Source: Takakia lepidozioides (taxonomy: Eukaryota; Streptophyta; Takakiopsida; Takakiales; Takakiaceae). From it: a DNA stretch of 64,000 bases. Where the stretch lies: NCBI GenBank assembly GCA_030704615.1, contig CM060734.1, positions 39,262,042 through 39,326,041 of the forward strand, in the 5' to 3' direction. Both the position numbers and the translations under genes were made by a program. A model generated the notes under the pieces. That model searched no databases. It was not told the DNA's origin and saw only the letters and a list, made by a program, of their open reading frames with translations. Shown one piece after another: positions 24,631-36,226 of the stretch. Position 1 is the first letter of the stretch. Every line of letters begins with the position of its first letter.

Positions 24631-26020
24631 ATGAACAAAATGACAATCAAGAATAAATATCCACTTCCGCGCATCGATGATACTTTGATCACCTATATGC
24701 GAGTAAGGTCTTTTCCAAACTTGATCTGCGATCAGGTTCCCACCATATACGAATTAAGGATGCAGGTATACCTAAGGTTGGATTCCAATCAAGCTTTGGC
24801 CATTATGAGTATACGGTAATGCCATTTGGACTTACCAATGCTCCGGCTACGTTCATGCACTTGATGAATTCTCTGTTTCGAAAATACCTTGGCAAGATGG
24901 TACTTGTTTTCATGGATGATATCCTGGTATTTTTAAAAACAGAAGAAGAGCATGAACAAGAATGGTTTTGGATATCTTAAGGCAGAATCATCTATTTGCA
25001 AAGAAGAGTAAATGTGAGTTCTTTGTAGATCATATGGACTATTTGGGATTTCATATCTCAAAGGATGGAGTGTCCATTGATTCAAAGAAGATTCAGGCTG
25101 TGGCCGAATGGCCCAAACCCAAAGATAAAACAGAAGTCAGAAGCTTTGTTGGGTTTGCTAGCTTTCTACGAAAGTTTATTAAATCGTTCTCTCGCATTGC
25201 AGCCCCGATGACTGAGCTACTAAAGAACTTTACTTCTAAAGATTGGAATGAAGCTTGGACTCCAGATTGTGATGTTAGCTTTGACAACCTAAAGTTTGCA
25301 TTGACTCATGCTCTAGTCTTGAAGCTAATTGATCCTACCATGAATGAGATAGTGCTTTGCACTAATGCGAGTGATCTCGCTATTGAAGCAGTATTGATGC
25401 AGAGGGGTCAGGTTATTGCCTATGAGTCCAGAAAGCTCAGTCTAGCTGAACAGAATTATCTTGTTCATGAAAAAGAACTTTTGGCTATAGTTCATGCACT
25501 GAAGATATGGAGGCACTACTTGCTTCCTGTGGACTTTACAATTGAAACAGATCATGAGAGTTTAAAGTATCTCAGTACACAACCCAATTTGAGTCGTCGT
25601 CAGATTCGATGGGTTGAATTCCTTCAGCAGTTTCACTTTGATCTGCGGTATGTGAAGGGAAAAGAGAATGTACTGGCAAATGCACTCTCTAGAAGGCCGA
25701 TGGTCAATGATGTGTCGCTTGTGAGAAGCTCCATGATTGATGATGTGAAGGATCACTATGCTGATGATGTGTTTTTCGAAGCACCATATGAAAGCCTCTC
25801 ACATGACCGTCGGACCTCTGATGAGATTGACAAGTACCGTCCATACTTGTTGCGTGATGGGATATTATATTATCACATGCATATGTGCATTCCCTCTTTA
25901 CAGGATTTGCGACTACATATCATTTATGACTGTCATAATATTCCCATTGGACATCCGGGCTTTCAGAGAACCTATGTAGCCCTTAGAAAACAATATTTCT
26001 GGCCAGGAATGAAGAGATAG
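24631..26020 (+). pseudogene. Gypsy reverse transcriptase and RNase H, frameshifted
   Basis: After the TAG the frame resumes with NKYPLPRIDD, then shifts more than once before 24962. MPFGLTNAPATF and the catalytic VFMDDIL (codons from 24906) remain visible. The frame 24962-26020 covers the RT thumb (WPKPKDKTEVRSFVGFASFL) and RNase H. Within RNase H the usual Thr-Asp-Ala-Ser is CTNASD, an Asp-to-Asn change at 25364-25366. The frame ends at a TAG inside the integrase zinc-binding region, just after QYFWPGMKR. Confidence 0.85.
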
Positions 26021-27178
26021 ATCAAAGAGTATGTGGATAGATGCTTTCCATGTCAAGTCTCAAATCAGAAAGGATTCGTCCTCCTGGATTATTACAACCA
26101 CTAAGTGTTCCCAGTGGAAACTGGGAATCGATAAGTAGGGATTTTATAGTGGCACTGACATGGACCAGAAATGGACATAATGGCATCATGGTGGTTGTTG
26201 ATAGACTGTCTAAGACAGCACACTTGATTCCCACAAAAATGACAGTCACTGCCCCTGAGGTGGCATCACTGTTCATGAAAGAAATCTTTCGGATCCACGG
26301 GATACCTCGTGAGATAATTTGTGACAGGGACACGAAGTTCACAAGTCATTTTTGGACTGCTTTGTTTAAGCTTTTGAGAACCAAGTTGAGACTCAATACT
26401 GCATATCATCCTAAAACAGATGCCCAAACCGAACGGACCAACCGAACCATTGAGGATATGCTGAGAATGGATGTTGGTCAGAGACAGACTTCCTAGGAGT
26501 AGTACTTGCTAGAATTCGCCTATAACAAGAATTTCCATAGTGCCATTGGGATGAGCCCGTTTCAGGCACTCTATGGACGAGATTGTTTGACCCCAGCTTC
26601 TCTTTCCACGCCATTGTCTAAGGTCCAATCTGTCAATGACATGGTCTGTGAAATGCACTTGGATTTGGTAAAGAGAAGTATGAAAAGTGCTCAAGAAATA
26701 ACCAAGTTCTATGCTGACAAGCATAGAAACTTCCGTGAATTTGAAGTAGGCGACAAGGTCTTCTTGAAAGTTGCTCCCAAAAGAAGTCAGTTGAAATTAG
26801 GCAAGTGTCCTAAGCTGTCCCCAAAGTTCTGTGGACCTTTTGTGATCTTAAAGCGTTATGGATCTGTGGCATATCAACTAGATCTACCAGCTACTTGGAA
26901 AATCCATGATGTCTTTCATGTCAGCCTCCTAAGGAAATACGTGGCAGACCCCAATCACATTCTACCTGAACTACCCAAAGTTGTGGACGAAGGTCAGTTA
27001 TTGGCTGAACCTGAATGTGATCTGGAGACAAGAATGAAACAGAAATCGTTCATATCGTGAACATCTTGTCAAGTGGTATCACTATCCAGAATCTGAAGCT
27101 ACTTGGGAAAAAGAGAGTGACCTGCAATTGGATTTTCCCCATTACACTATCATTGCGGACAATGATCAATCCTTTTAG
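26021..27178 (+). pseudogene. Gypsy integrase core and chromodomain-like tail, interrupted
   Basis: The integrase core shows ICDRDTKFTSHFW and AYHPKTDAQTERTNRTIE, giving the second Asp and the Glu of the D-D-E triad. A TAG at 26494-26496 splits the core from 26506-27060, which carries the C-terminal GPFVILKRYGSVAYQLDLP and FHVSLLRKY. In another frame just beyond (about 27038-27178), EHLVKWYHYPESEATWE matches a chromodomain-like tail thought to guide integration to marked chromatin. A frameshift separates it from the integrase. Confidence 0.82.
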
Positions 27179-27188
27179 TGGGGGAGTT
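27177..27188 (+). other. Polypurine tract of the gypsy element
   Basis: AGTGGGGGAGTT immediately precedes the 3' LTR, the expected position for the plus-strand primer. Confidence 0.75.
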
Positions 27189-27842
27189 TGTTATGGCACT
27201 CTGCTTAACTAGAACGGGTTTATGGGTAGTAAAGGCCACGGGGTTGGTTGATTGACAGGTGGGAGAAGCTGGCTCAGATGCCATGTGATGGCCAGGGGCT
27301 GGCAACCGATAGGTTCAAGTGTTGGTTACCCGTCGAGAGGTCACCTGTCTAAGAAAGAACGAAGACGATGATCAACCAAACATGAAGGACATAGGGATCT
27401 GAGGGGCTCTGCAGGAAGGACGAATGAGTACTGATATGTGTAGGGATTATGAATGCACGGTGCGGTGGTTTGGAGGTCCGGGTGTGGCACCCCGGAACTG
27501 TGCATAGCTTCTGTAAATAGAGTTCAACTAGTTGGCAGAAAGATAAGAGATGATCTTTGGTTATTGTCAAGAACCAGAAGTGGTGATACCATCTGTGTGT
27601 ACAGAGAATTGTAAAGGTGTGAAAAGAATTCTACTGATCCTTGTCACAGTTTTGAGTCCAGTTCAGCGATCGTTCAGCCCTTATCTTCACATAAGTGTAT
27701 TCACAAACCTTAAAGCAACTCTCTCACGATCTGAAATTAGACTCTTTTCATGTGAATAAGGTTTCATTGAGAGCAAAAGTGGTGAAGGTACTGGTTGGAA
27801 CTGATTCCTGTGACAGTCTGAAAGGAAGACAGAGTTGTTTTA
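27189..27842 (+). repeat. 3' LTR of the Ty3/gypsy element, with an inverted block
   Basis: It is collinear with the 5' LTR except at about 27654-27720, which matches the reverse complement of 22382-22447. It also lacks short pieces present in the 5' copy. Confidence 0.92.
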
Positions 27843-27847
27843 CCTCC

Positions 27848-28893
27848 TAAGTTATCCCTCCCTCCGTGACTGGCACTTCCGGATTGCTCGTAAACTATCT
27901 CTGTTGTGCAACGAATCGACAGAAGAGAAACCTATCATATACAGTTCAGATATTTGAGACGAATAGTGCCCAAAGATGCATGCTCGTTTACGCTGACATA
28001 TTCCTAGCCAGGAATGCGATGGGACAGGACCGGCATCTAAACGGAAGCATTGGGCCGCTATGGCAATCCGCTAGGGCACGGCTATGGCACGCCTCCAGAG
28101 GGGGGTCCGATAATCTTGCGTGGGTGCAGTGTTTGCCAGCCTGTTGAAAGGAAGGAGAAGACAGGGCCTCTCTCCTGCCATCCCTATGCTTGAATCTGGA
28201 CCGTAGTACTTAATACAAAGGGGAGGTCTGTGCATGCATGCGCTGAAAATCATAGATCAGAAGATGGAAGAGACGATCGCATTCGTCCAAACAATCTCGT
28301 CCAGGTTCCAACTACTCATTATGTTGCAAATCCAGGAGATGGTGAGCACTAAGTCTGCGCATCCCTTCATCACCCACCGAACTGGTAGTTAACTAATTTT
28401 AACGAAGTGCTCATAACCTTGCTTGCCTAATCGCAGTTGGATTCTGATTAGTGCATTTGAATTAGCTTCGTTTCCCGGCATGTGTGATAAGGGAAACCGC
28501 CTCCTCTCCCTCTTCTAATCTCCTTCCATCTCGTGCTCATGATTGTGGGATTGCCACCCTGTAGATACTGGAAAGTTGCTAGCAAACTTCTAAGGATAGA
28601 TTACTCTTGGTGTTGATCAAAGACTGTGTTTGAGGAAGTCTGATTACGTATGCCTTCTTCCAATATATTGTCGTGCAAGCATAGTCCATGTCTTGAAACT
28701 CCCTCTCAGCAATGGGTCTGTTGAGCATACATACTGACCAGCTGTGAACTTTCAAGAGAAAGTCTACAGTTGTAGCAGTCCTTTTTAAATTAACAGAGGG
28801 GCAGTGGAAGGTGCCAGAGTTCCAGGATCGATCCAAGCCCAGACTGTGTTACAATAATTCCGTAGCTCAATGAGGCTATAAGTCCAATTCAAT
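27848..28893. other. Intergenic between gypsy 3' LTR and the DRC8-like gene
   Basis: No coding or repeat feature was recognised. It presumably includes the promoter and leader of the gene starting at 28894, but I see no decisive TATA box. Confidence 0.35.
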
Positions 28894-30415
28894 ATGACAG
28901 AACCTGCCCCTGATGCACCCGAGGAAACAAAGGAAGAAACAAAGGAGGAAACAAAGGAGGAAACACAGCCCGAAAAAGCTGACGACGATGAGGGAAAACC
29001 AGTCAAAAAATTTCCCATAGACCCGGTCTTGCAGAAGAAGCTGCGAGAGGTTTTTCCTCTTTTTGTCAAGAAAGGAGCAAGAAAGAAGACAGAGCTTCCA
29101 GACAAGTATATATATGATGTCTCTTTTCCAGATGAAAGTGGTTGTGATGTGAAAGTGATGTCTCTTCAAAGATTTTTAAATTAGTGTGTTGTTGATCCGC
29201 AGACAGCTCAAATACTCAAAATATCAATGTTCACGATACTTTGCCGGGTTCTTCCAATGTCGTAGACCATTTTTTGGAGTCTACAGGATGTACATGGGCA
29301 GTTCCATTCTTCGAGGATTTCTTGAAAGGAAGATCTAACAAATTAATTAACATTCTAAAACTAAACTGTGGACTAGTAAGTGAGCGGAAAGTCTCAAACA
29401 CAGCGTCAATTTGACTTTTTGAAGACCAAATAGTGTTTGACTGCACAAACTGGGTTTAAATTTCAGTCCACTGTGTTGAAATGGATGGTTGTCGGATATC
29501 ATGTAATGAAGGATCTCTCCATTACTGCCGTTCTGTGACCATGATCTAGTGCCTATCTTTACTTCAGACTGTACATATAGTGGTAGAATTTTCACGAGTA
29601 TTGTATAATCTCTGTAGATTACTAGGGAAATCTGTAGCAAGAACGATTGTGCCGGGTATCTGAATGAGGGAAATCTTATTGCTATATGGTGCAGGGATGT
29701 GGGACCGCTGCTGCGGGCAGTGGCCTTTAACCCAACGGAGGCCCAGGTTCAAGCTATCGTCCTCAGTGCACGTTACTTACCACCCTCCTGAAGTGAATTT
29801 GAATCAGTCTCCATTTTTTCATCATGTGCACAACTTACGTTGAGTACGATTGTTTGAGTGATCGCTGCTTGATTCGATGGATCGATCGAAAGCAAAAGTA
29901 AGATTGCAAGTAGAATTCGGTCTTTGAGGAGGTCCTTTCTCCTGTGTTTGTCTCATTAATATATTTAAGCTGTTTTGGGCTTTTGGAGGTGCCAGGTTTT
30001 ATAACTTCTTTTCTATCTTCCTCCTGCACCTTCGAGAATCTCACGGTGTTGAATCGTAGTTTTCGGGCTCACTTGAACATTGAGGGCCTCACCTTCTTTC
30101 TTGTATCCTGCTTTCATTGTCCGGTCACGTGAGCTACCTATTCATGAACGAAATAAAGTTTCTTTGTAACTTCGTTGCTCCCTCTTCCTCGTGAACACCT
30201 GAGCTTCCTTCGTTTCTTTGATTACAGGCCAAGGCAAAGGAAATACCAACGACATCAAGAAATCATTTTGATTATGAGAATCTTGAGCAAAGGGTGGCCG
30301 AATACCTTTTCTTCAACCCTGACGCTTTTCTACGGCATCCCAAAGAGAAAATTGTTGAGGCAATGGCGGTAAGCCTTGTGAAAGTGTGCATGCGCATACT
30401 TCTTTAGAAACTCCA

Positions 30416-30450
<35 letters not shown>

Positions 30451-31223
30451 CGTGAAAGAGAGATTTTCCTTCTCAAGGATCTTTATTGACTTGAACCATA
30501 ATCACTCATCCCTTTCTCGGAGTCGGGCCCTTACATGGTTTCTGCATCGATGTTTGCCCTTGCCTGTATCACCCATACAGTTCTAAAGGGCATATTATGA
30601 CCTTTGGGTCTTTTACGTATTGTGGCATGAACAATATGTAACTTGTTATGAATTCAGATCCCCAGCTAAAACTTAAACTTAAGAGGACTTCCATAGAAAT
30701 AGCCCTGGTCATGTGGAGGACACGTACTTAGTGTATGACGGAGTTAGATTCGGTATGAACTTCTGCAGATATTTCTTCAAGACAAAACTGAGATTGAAGC
30801 TAACGCCCTCAAGGTAAGCTTGAATAATTTCTGTGTACTGCTGAAATTATATGATTCAGATTGGGTGTTGTCTCTTTTTGGGCAGGGATCTCATCGGTGG
30901 GATCTGGCACGGGGTGTTGTAGACGAGTCTAAGGAGCTGTGTCTGTGTATGTGAGGGAGAAGATATACATGTTCAGGGAAGTTGTTAAATTGTCTCATTC
31001 CAGTGAACTGGACTTTGAAGTTGGCATGATTATCTTGTCTCAGAGAATAATTATGACCAAAGGGGACGTTTTCACAGAGGAAGAGGGCACCAAAATGCTA
31101 CGGGTAGCGAGGGACAAGGACACTGGTCTGGTCTACAGTGAGGAGTATGCTGCTGTTTTGGCTCAGGATGGCCTGCCGCTTCCTCCTGACCCCCTAGAGC
31201 CTTGTGATGAACAATACCGTTAA
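28894..31223 (+). CDS. EF-hand protein resembling DRC8/EFCAB2 (dynein regulatory complex subunit 8)
   Basis: A five-exon model is 28894-29159, 29695-29758 (end uncertain), 30228-30368, 30769-30813 and 31044-31223, in frame for about 231 residues. After an acidic repeat (ETKEETKEETKEET), the order matches DRC8: a degenerate EF-hand (DESGCDVKVM then DVGPLLRAVAFNPTEAQVQ), a linker (HFDYENLEQRVAEYL), another EF-like segment (FLQDKTEIEANALK) and a last hand (TKGDVFTEEEGTKML, DKDTGLVYSEEYA). DRC8 belongs to the nexin-dynein regulatory complex of motile cilia. In land plants it would act only in swimming sperm. Exons 3-5 have good splice sites. The donors of exons 1 (GTCTCT) and 2 (GTCCTC, or CAG/GTTCAA at 29746) are weak, so decay or a misplaced boundary is possible. 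Another calmodulin-like family is the main alternative. Confidence 0.65.
30421..30447. repeat. (CT)n microsatellite
   Basis: A perfect CT run lies in the third intron of the DRC8-like gene. Confidence 0.9.
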
Positions 31224-33366
31224 GCATTTTGAACACGAATTCATATATGTATAGTTGAAAGGACTCTCTCTTGAACTCCCCGTTGAATTGATCAGTACTC
31301 AATCCAGGTTGCGGAATGTTCTGCAAATTGAGAGTTTTAGTCTGTGGTTGTCTTTGCACTGAGTAATGGAATGTTGCTCCTTTCACCCGTTGTACCAAGA
31401 TCGGTACTTTTCAGTATCTTGAACGAGTCGACGTACACTTTCGTATCCTGAAGCTCGGGAGAGGATAGGTGTGCAGAACTCAGGAGTCTGAGGTTCGGTG
31501 CCAAATGTTTCAGACTCGTTTCAGAGCTCCTTATCACGTAAACATGTCCTGTCCCCTTCCCTTTTGTAAAGTCTCTCCTTGTCTGAATTACCACCTGGGA
31601 TCTTTCATGGATGGTCACTCTAAAGGCTTCCTCTAGAAAAATTCCTGCCTCCTCTCCCATCTGCATCTACTGCATGTGTAGACATCAAGTACCTCCCCAG
31701 ACTTGTTCGCCATCTCTGTACCCACCTCAACTCCTCGTTCAGTGCCTCGGCAGCCATCATCGATGCTTCGGCGAGGGTTGAAGGAAAGGCGAGAAGTCGT
31801 GAGTTCTGAGTGAGCGCCGGCCAGAATATGATTGCAGCAAGCTCCCCCAATATGACGAGCTCATTCACGACATTGCACAAGCGCAGCATATATTCGTTGG
31901 ATATGAGACCAATATCCAAGACACCTGCTGTCTGATAGCCGATTGTAGCAGATCGCTGTAAGTCCAACTAACACATAATAACTGTGTAGTTGTATGTTTT
32001 GAACTACTGGAAACTTTCGAGTTCATAACTTCTTACATTCAGCACGACAATGATATTTGCCATGTACCAGACAGTAAGGTCATACTCAGTCTAGGAAGGA
32101 GTGGAGACTCCCATCAGCTTGTCCATGCAGAATCCCCATAAAGAAGAGCAAACCTCCTCTCTGTAGAGTTTCCTCAGAATGGGATCTGAGCAAATTGGGA
32201 CCAGCTTCAGTGCTACACACTTCTGTGGGGCTACCTACGTACCTGGGAATTCCTCCTTATTGCAATTTGAGGCAACAAGGGGGGAGGCTTCCTCACAAAT
32301 GAAATCATGGAAGAGGAATAAAATTTATGCCCACAGTAAGCTGTAATGCTGCGTGAGAAAAGGGCAATGTCTCCTCTTTTCTTTCCCATCAATACCAACT
32401 TCTGAGGGGTTGCAGTGGTGCAGGCCCTGTCCAAGCAAATGCACCTTAGTGTGTAAATGCACCACAAGGGGGCCTGACTCTTCCAACTGACTCTTCCTGC
32501 TCAGTGTTAAGGAAATGCAGATGAGGCTGTTCTCCTGACTTAGCAAACATGTGCAGCATCATGGAATACTACCTAGACTCTAGTCTGCAGTGATATGTTG
32601 TAGCCTCAACCGTAGCTTGGTGACATACAGAGCTTCTCAATGTTCCACCACCAACTGCACAAAACTGAGAAAAACACGCCAAAAAACTCATTTAGTCACA
32701 TACAGACAGCATTGATCACCATTGTGGGCAGGGGGATAAAATACCACAATGATGCAAGGTTAACAGCACTGAGATGGACAGAAAAACCAGGGTAACTTTC
32801 AGGATTTTCTCTTGGAATAGAAAGGTCACTCAGATTGAAGTTAACCTTCCAAAAACGCATTTTTTTCAAGAAGGCTGGCCTCCACCATATAGGTCCAATA
32901 CTTGACAACACAACTGCACAGTTTCTTGACTCAAAGTAACAGGAACTCGAACCCCTTTACACATATGACAAACTGTGGCTGATCATCGAAGTATGATCAT
33001 ACTGTGAGCACGGCAATAGAATTGGCTAAGCAATTCTGAATCTAATCTTTATGTAACTGCACACTTAAATATCCTTAAGCTTGTGAGAACACTTGAGCTT
33101 AAACAATCTATCTCTGATTTTGCTAATTCATTGGGCCAGCAAGAGCTGCTTTATTGTATAGGGTCTTCCAGAACCCAGACTATGGTACATGATGTATGTT
33201 TGAATATAGTCATGAGGAACTAGGAATGTCAGAGAATAGGGAAGACGCAAAACAATGAGGATAGGATAAGGCGCGACGGTCACTTGATGGCAGGATAATT
33301 GAGACAGAGGTCCCCCACTCAGAACATCCTCTGCTCTCGGATGCCAAAATCTTCAAAAGGTCCCTC
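31224..33366. other. Intergenic, with unassigned minus-strand open frames
   Basis: Minus-strand frames at 31620-31967 (115 codons) and 31337-31666 (109 codons) overlap and have protein-like composition, such as MLRLCNVVNELVILGELAA and EEAFRVTIHERSQVVIQ. I could not join them by splice sites or recognise a family. The stretch next to 33367 is likely 3' UTR of the gene on the minus strand. Confidence 0.3.
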
Positions 33367-35280
33367 TTACAAGCAATTCTTGTACACTCTGGAGTCTGCT
33401 GGTGAGTGGCAGATGTCGTCGTGCACAGTAGCAGCAATGTGCCGTCTTCTTTCCTCAATCAAAGCTTGGTTCTGGTAACCCTGAATCACAGCAAATTTTG
33501 CCCCATTGTGTCTGAAGAAAACACTTGACTGATTTGACCCCGACAAGAGGTGGACGGGGGAGTCCCTACTGCCTAGCACTTGCAGGTGCGATATCACCTT
33601 TCGCCCCAGTACTGAGCTTTTGAGAACCAAATAATTCAGCAGGGCTTCATCATGAAATGGGCGCCGGTTCTTTCTCTGCAGCGCAACTCTAACAATTTCC
33701 GTTGCCATGGCATTTGCAAGGCTTCGCATGGGTCTGACGCCTCCAATGATCACACCAGTGCTCAAAACCCTATTCTCTTTTTCCTCCTTGTCTAGAGAAC
33801 TCCAGAGCTCCTTTCCATAAACCTCTTCTATCAAACCTTTGCTGTGATGTCCTCTCCCATTCTTCATAACTGGACCTTTGATCGATGCTCTCTGTGCTGG
33901 CTTCACTGGCACTGGCTGTGAATTTTTGAGCCCTCCTTCCTCCCCTTCTACCTCTATCACATGACCTTCCTGTACCTCTTCAACCCTGTCCGCTATCTCT
34001 CCATCCAACTTGCCAGTGTTAGTCGCTTTGTTTCTCACTGTCAAAATCCGTCGCTTCCCCTCCCCAGAGTCACTTCTGCTAGCCAGCTTGCTCTTCTCAA
34101 AATCCCTATCTACAGCTATGTCGCCCCACTTACGATCCTGAGAGAACAAAAAGAGGTCCGACTCTTTTTTCTTTGCAGGAGCCAGAGCGTCCTCAAGGAC
34201 AAACACCCCCCTAACCTCCGTGAGGAGCACGTGGCGGTACTTCTGCCGCACCACTCCTAGAAGCATCTGATAACATATCCACCTCCTTAACTCAACAGGT
34301 GAATCATCCAGGAATCCCCTCAAAGCATCGTCTGGGTCCAATTCCTGCATGTCAAAACCTACAGTCGATCCCCATCCCGCCCACTCAGATTCTCCGTTCC
34401 TCCCTTTTATCAAACTGCTGTGATTGCTGCCGCCCCACATGGAATCCCCTCGTCCCTGACTGAGTTGTTCGGCGGCTTTCCAATAAGCCGCAGCATTGAA
34501 CATACTTATGGATGAATTGGACATTACAGTAGGCACTGCAATGGAAGTGGTGTTCTCCTCATGGAGTGCCCGATCGTTTCCTTTCATGGGTCCACCGTCC
34601 TCCCCTAGCTGATTCCTACGTTTCTGCCTGGCACTGTGATAAGCAAGAGCGTCGGATTTCGAATCTGCAACCAACTTCTGAAAACTTCGCTCCTCTTCGT
34701 GAATCACGTCCGCCATGGCCACTGGCAGCGGCCTCCAAGGAAAGAGAAGCACGACATCTGCCCTCGCAGGCATTCCACTACGATGCAGAGTTCTGAGGAA
34801 CAACCTGAGATCACTAACACACGTATTTTCAGACAGATGAGCGACCACAAGCTCGTTCATCGCCCCGCTTCCTCTTCTGAACAGCGTTCCCATCCCTTCA
34901 AGTGCTGTCCCATCCTCCTTAACAATTCCTTCCTTTCCGTTCTCTCCGAGGCGGGGATTGAGAGTGCTGCTCATTTGCAGAGCTCTCCACGGTCGATGCG
35001 GCAGCGTCACCACAATCCCCGAGCCACCGGTAATCCGCCATGGTTCCTCTGAAACTGTCGAGGGATCAATCGCACAGAGAACGAAGAGAACGATGGTGAA
35101 GAGCAGGATTCCAACACAGAGAGAAACTGTAGACTGGACATTGCGATTGAAGGATTTGCGAGCACAACTTTTCTCAACACTGGAGTCTCCATGCCAAAAG
35201 CAAACAGGCATGCTTGCAGTTTTCCTACTCAATCGGTAAGCAGTTTCTGTCATTTCCACTGCAAAATGCATTGGCTTCAT
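33367..35280 (-). CDS. DUF7780-like type II membrane protein, intronless, 637 residues
   Basis: A single uninterrupted frame starts at ATG 35280. A short basic N-terminal region is followed by one hydrophobic span at about residues 50-71 (TVSLCVGILLFTIVLFVLCA), as in a type II Golgi or ER protein. The lumenal part has IVVTLPHRPWRAL, MPARADVVLLFPWRPLP, a long polar variable segment, ELRRWICYQMLLGVVRQKY followed by HVLLTEVRGVFVLEDAL, and near the end STGVIIGGVRPMRSLANAM and TEIVRVALQ. This order recalls a plant family (DUF7780, At4g12700/At2g04280-like) that resembles glycosyltransferases but has no proven reaction that I know of. A lysine- and glutamate-rich insert lies between the two conserved blocks. 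The gene model is solid; the family name is from memory. Confidence 0.8.
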   Translation of the reverse strand: MKPMHFAVEMTETAYRLSRKTASMPVCFWHGDSSVEKSCARKSFNRNVQSTVSLCVGILLFTIVLFVLCAIDPSTVSEEPWRITGGSGIVVTLPHRPWRALQMSSTLNPRLGENGKEGIVKEDGTALEGMGTLFRRGSGAMNELVVAHLSENTCVSDLRLFLRTLHRSGMPARADVVLLFPWRPLPVAMADVIHEEERSFQKLVADSKSDALAYHSARQKRRNQLGEDGGPMKGNDRALHEENTTSIAVPTVMSNSSISMFNAAAYWKAAEQLSQGRGDSMWGGSNHSSLIKGRNGESEWAGWGSTVGFDMQELDPDDALRGFLDDSPVELRRWICYQMLLGVVRQKYRHVLLTEVRGVFVLEDALAPAKKKESDLFLFSQDRKWGDIAVDRDFEKSKLASRSDSGEGKRRILTVRNKATNTGKLDGEIADRVEEVQEGHVIEVEGEEGGLKNSQPVPVKPAQRASIKGPVMKNGRGHHSKGLIEEVYGKELWSSLDKEEKENRVLSTGVIIGGVRPMRSLANAMATEIVRVALQRKNRRPFHDEALLNYLVLKSSVLGRKVISHLQVLGSRDSPVHLLSGSNQSSVFFRHNGAKFAVIQGYQNQALIEERRRHIAATVHDDICHSPADSRVYKNCL

Positions 35281-36226
35281 ATTCTTTACACCAGCACACC
35301 TAAAGACTTGTTCCTCATCAGACCTGATGGGGGCACACGCCCCTAACCTGACTCGTCAACTGCTCTGCTGGTAGAATAACGTAGTTCAGTGCAACATCTG
35401 CAGGAGCTTGACACCAGTCTGAATCTAATCGCTACATATACGTCATTATCTAGATCTTTGAATGTCCGTCATGTTCTCCTCTAAACACGAATACGGGAGT
35501 GTTCCAAAATTACTGCTTTCAAGAGATAATCTCCAAGCAATTTTCAGAATACTTTTAGCAACGGGCACCGGTGCGAGACTCAACCCTGCCTCGTATGATT
35601 TCCGCATGCTCTTACAGTTGTTCATCTTCACTTCGGAGAGATAGAGAAACAAGGGCCGTACACACTGCATCAGAAAGAGAAGCGATCAGACAGGAAGCGG
35701 GAGGGACGCCCAGGGAAGTCATGAGCGCAAAAGAGAGGAAAAACAGATGTCATGGTGTGACTGCATGAGGCTCACATTGTAAAGGAGAGAGATTAACCAC
35801 ACGGCTACAGCAAGCTTCAGACTCCGTATTCTGACACAGCCAGGAGGCCACACAAGAACACATAACAAACAACCACACAGACTCCCAGAGAGATTTCAAA
35901 GCCCCAGAACTCTAAAAGACAGAAGCTTAATGAGACAGACAGACCCAATCCTTTGGCATTACCTCGCAGAGCGAGACTAGAGCGAGAGCATCCAACCGCC
36001 CGCCCGAGAGCGCAGCAAGGCAGCCCAGCCGGGGCAGCCTGGCAGCGCAACTCTGCCAGCCACGTGAAAGCTCAGAGACAATCTCCGAGCCTACTCCCCG
36101 AACCTAACCCCGAATCTGCACCCGTGTACGCGTAACCAAACAACCTCCGCCGAACCTGAGCCCCGGGCCACCACCCGCGCTCGAGACCTCCAGACCTGCG
36201 AGGCCGTTAATAACGCAAACCTTTTT
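35281..36226. other. Upstream region of the DUF7780-like gene
   Basis: The stretch is GC-rich between about 35950 and 36190. No second gene was recognised. It probably contains the promoter and leader of the minus-strand gene, but no clear TATA box was found. Confidence 0.35.

Larger units (their letters stand above)
21893..27847 (+). mobile_element. Ty3/gypsy LTR retrotransposon with a chromodomain-like end, decayed
   Basis: The element is bounded by LTRs at 21898-22574 and 27189-27842. Flanking 5-bp sites CCTCA (21893-21897) and CCTCC (27843-27847) differ by one base and look like a mutated target duplication. The internal order is primer-binding site, gag, protease, reverse transcriptase, RNase H, integrase, chromodomain-like tail and polypurine tract. 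Integrase after RNase H defines Ty3/gypsy, and the tail suggests a chromovirus. In-frame stops and frameshifts occur throughout, so this copy is not autonomous. Confidence 0.93.

Noticed and set aside
30886-30952. Extra exon after a GGCAG acceptor in the DRC8-like gene (GSHRWDLARGVV)
   Set aside because: It runs into TGA and does not fit the EF-hand order. Skipping to the 31044 acceptor restores the expected motif and frame.
33961-35239. Plus-strand open frames opposite the DUF7780-like gene
   Set aside because: They lie wholly inside a long minus-strand coding frame and show no family features.
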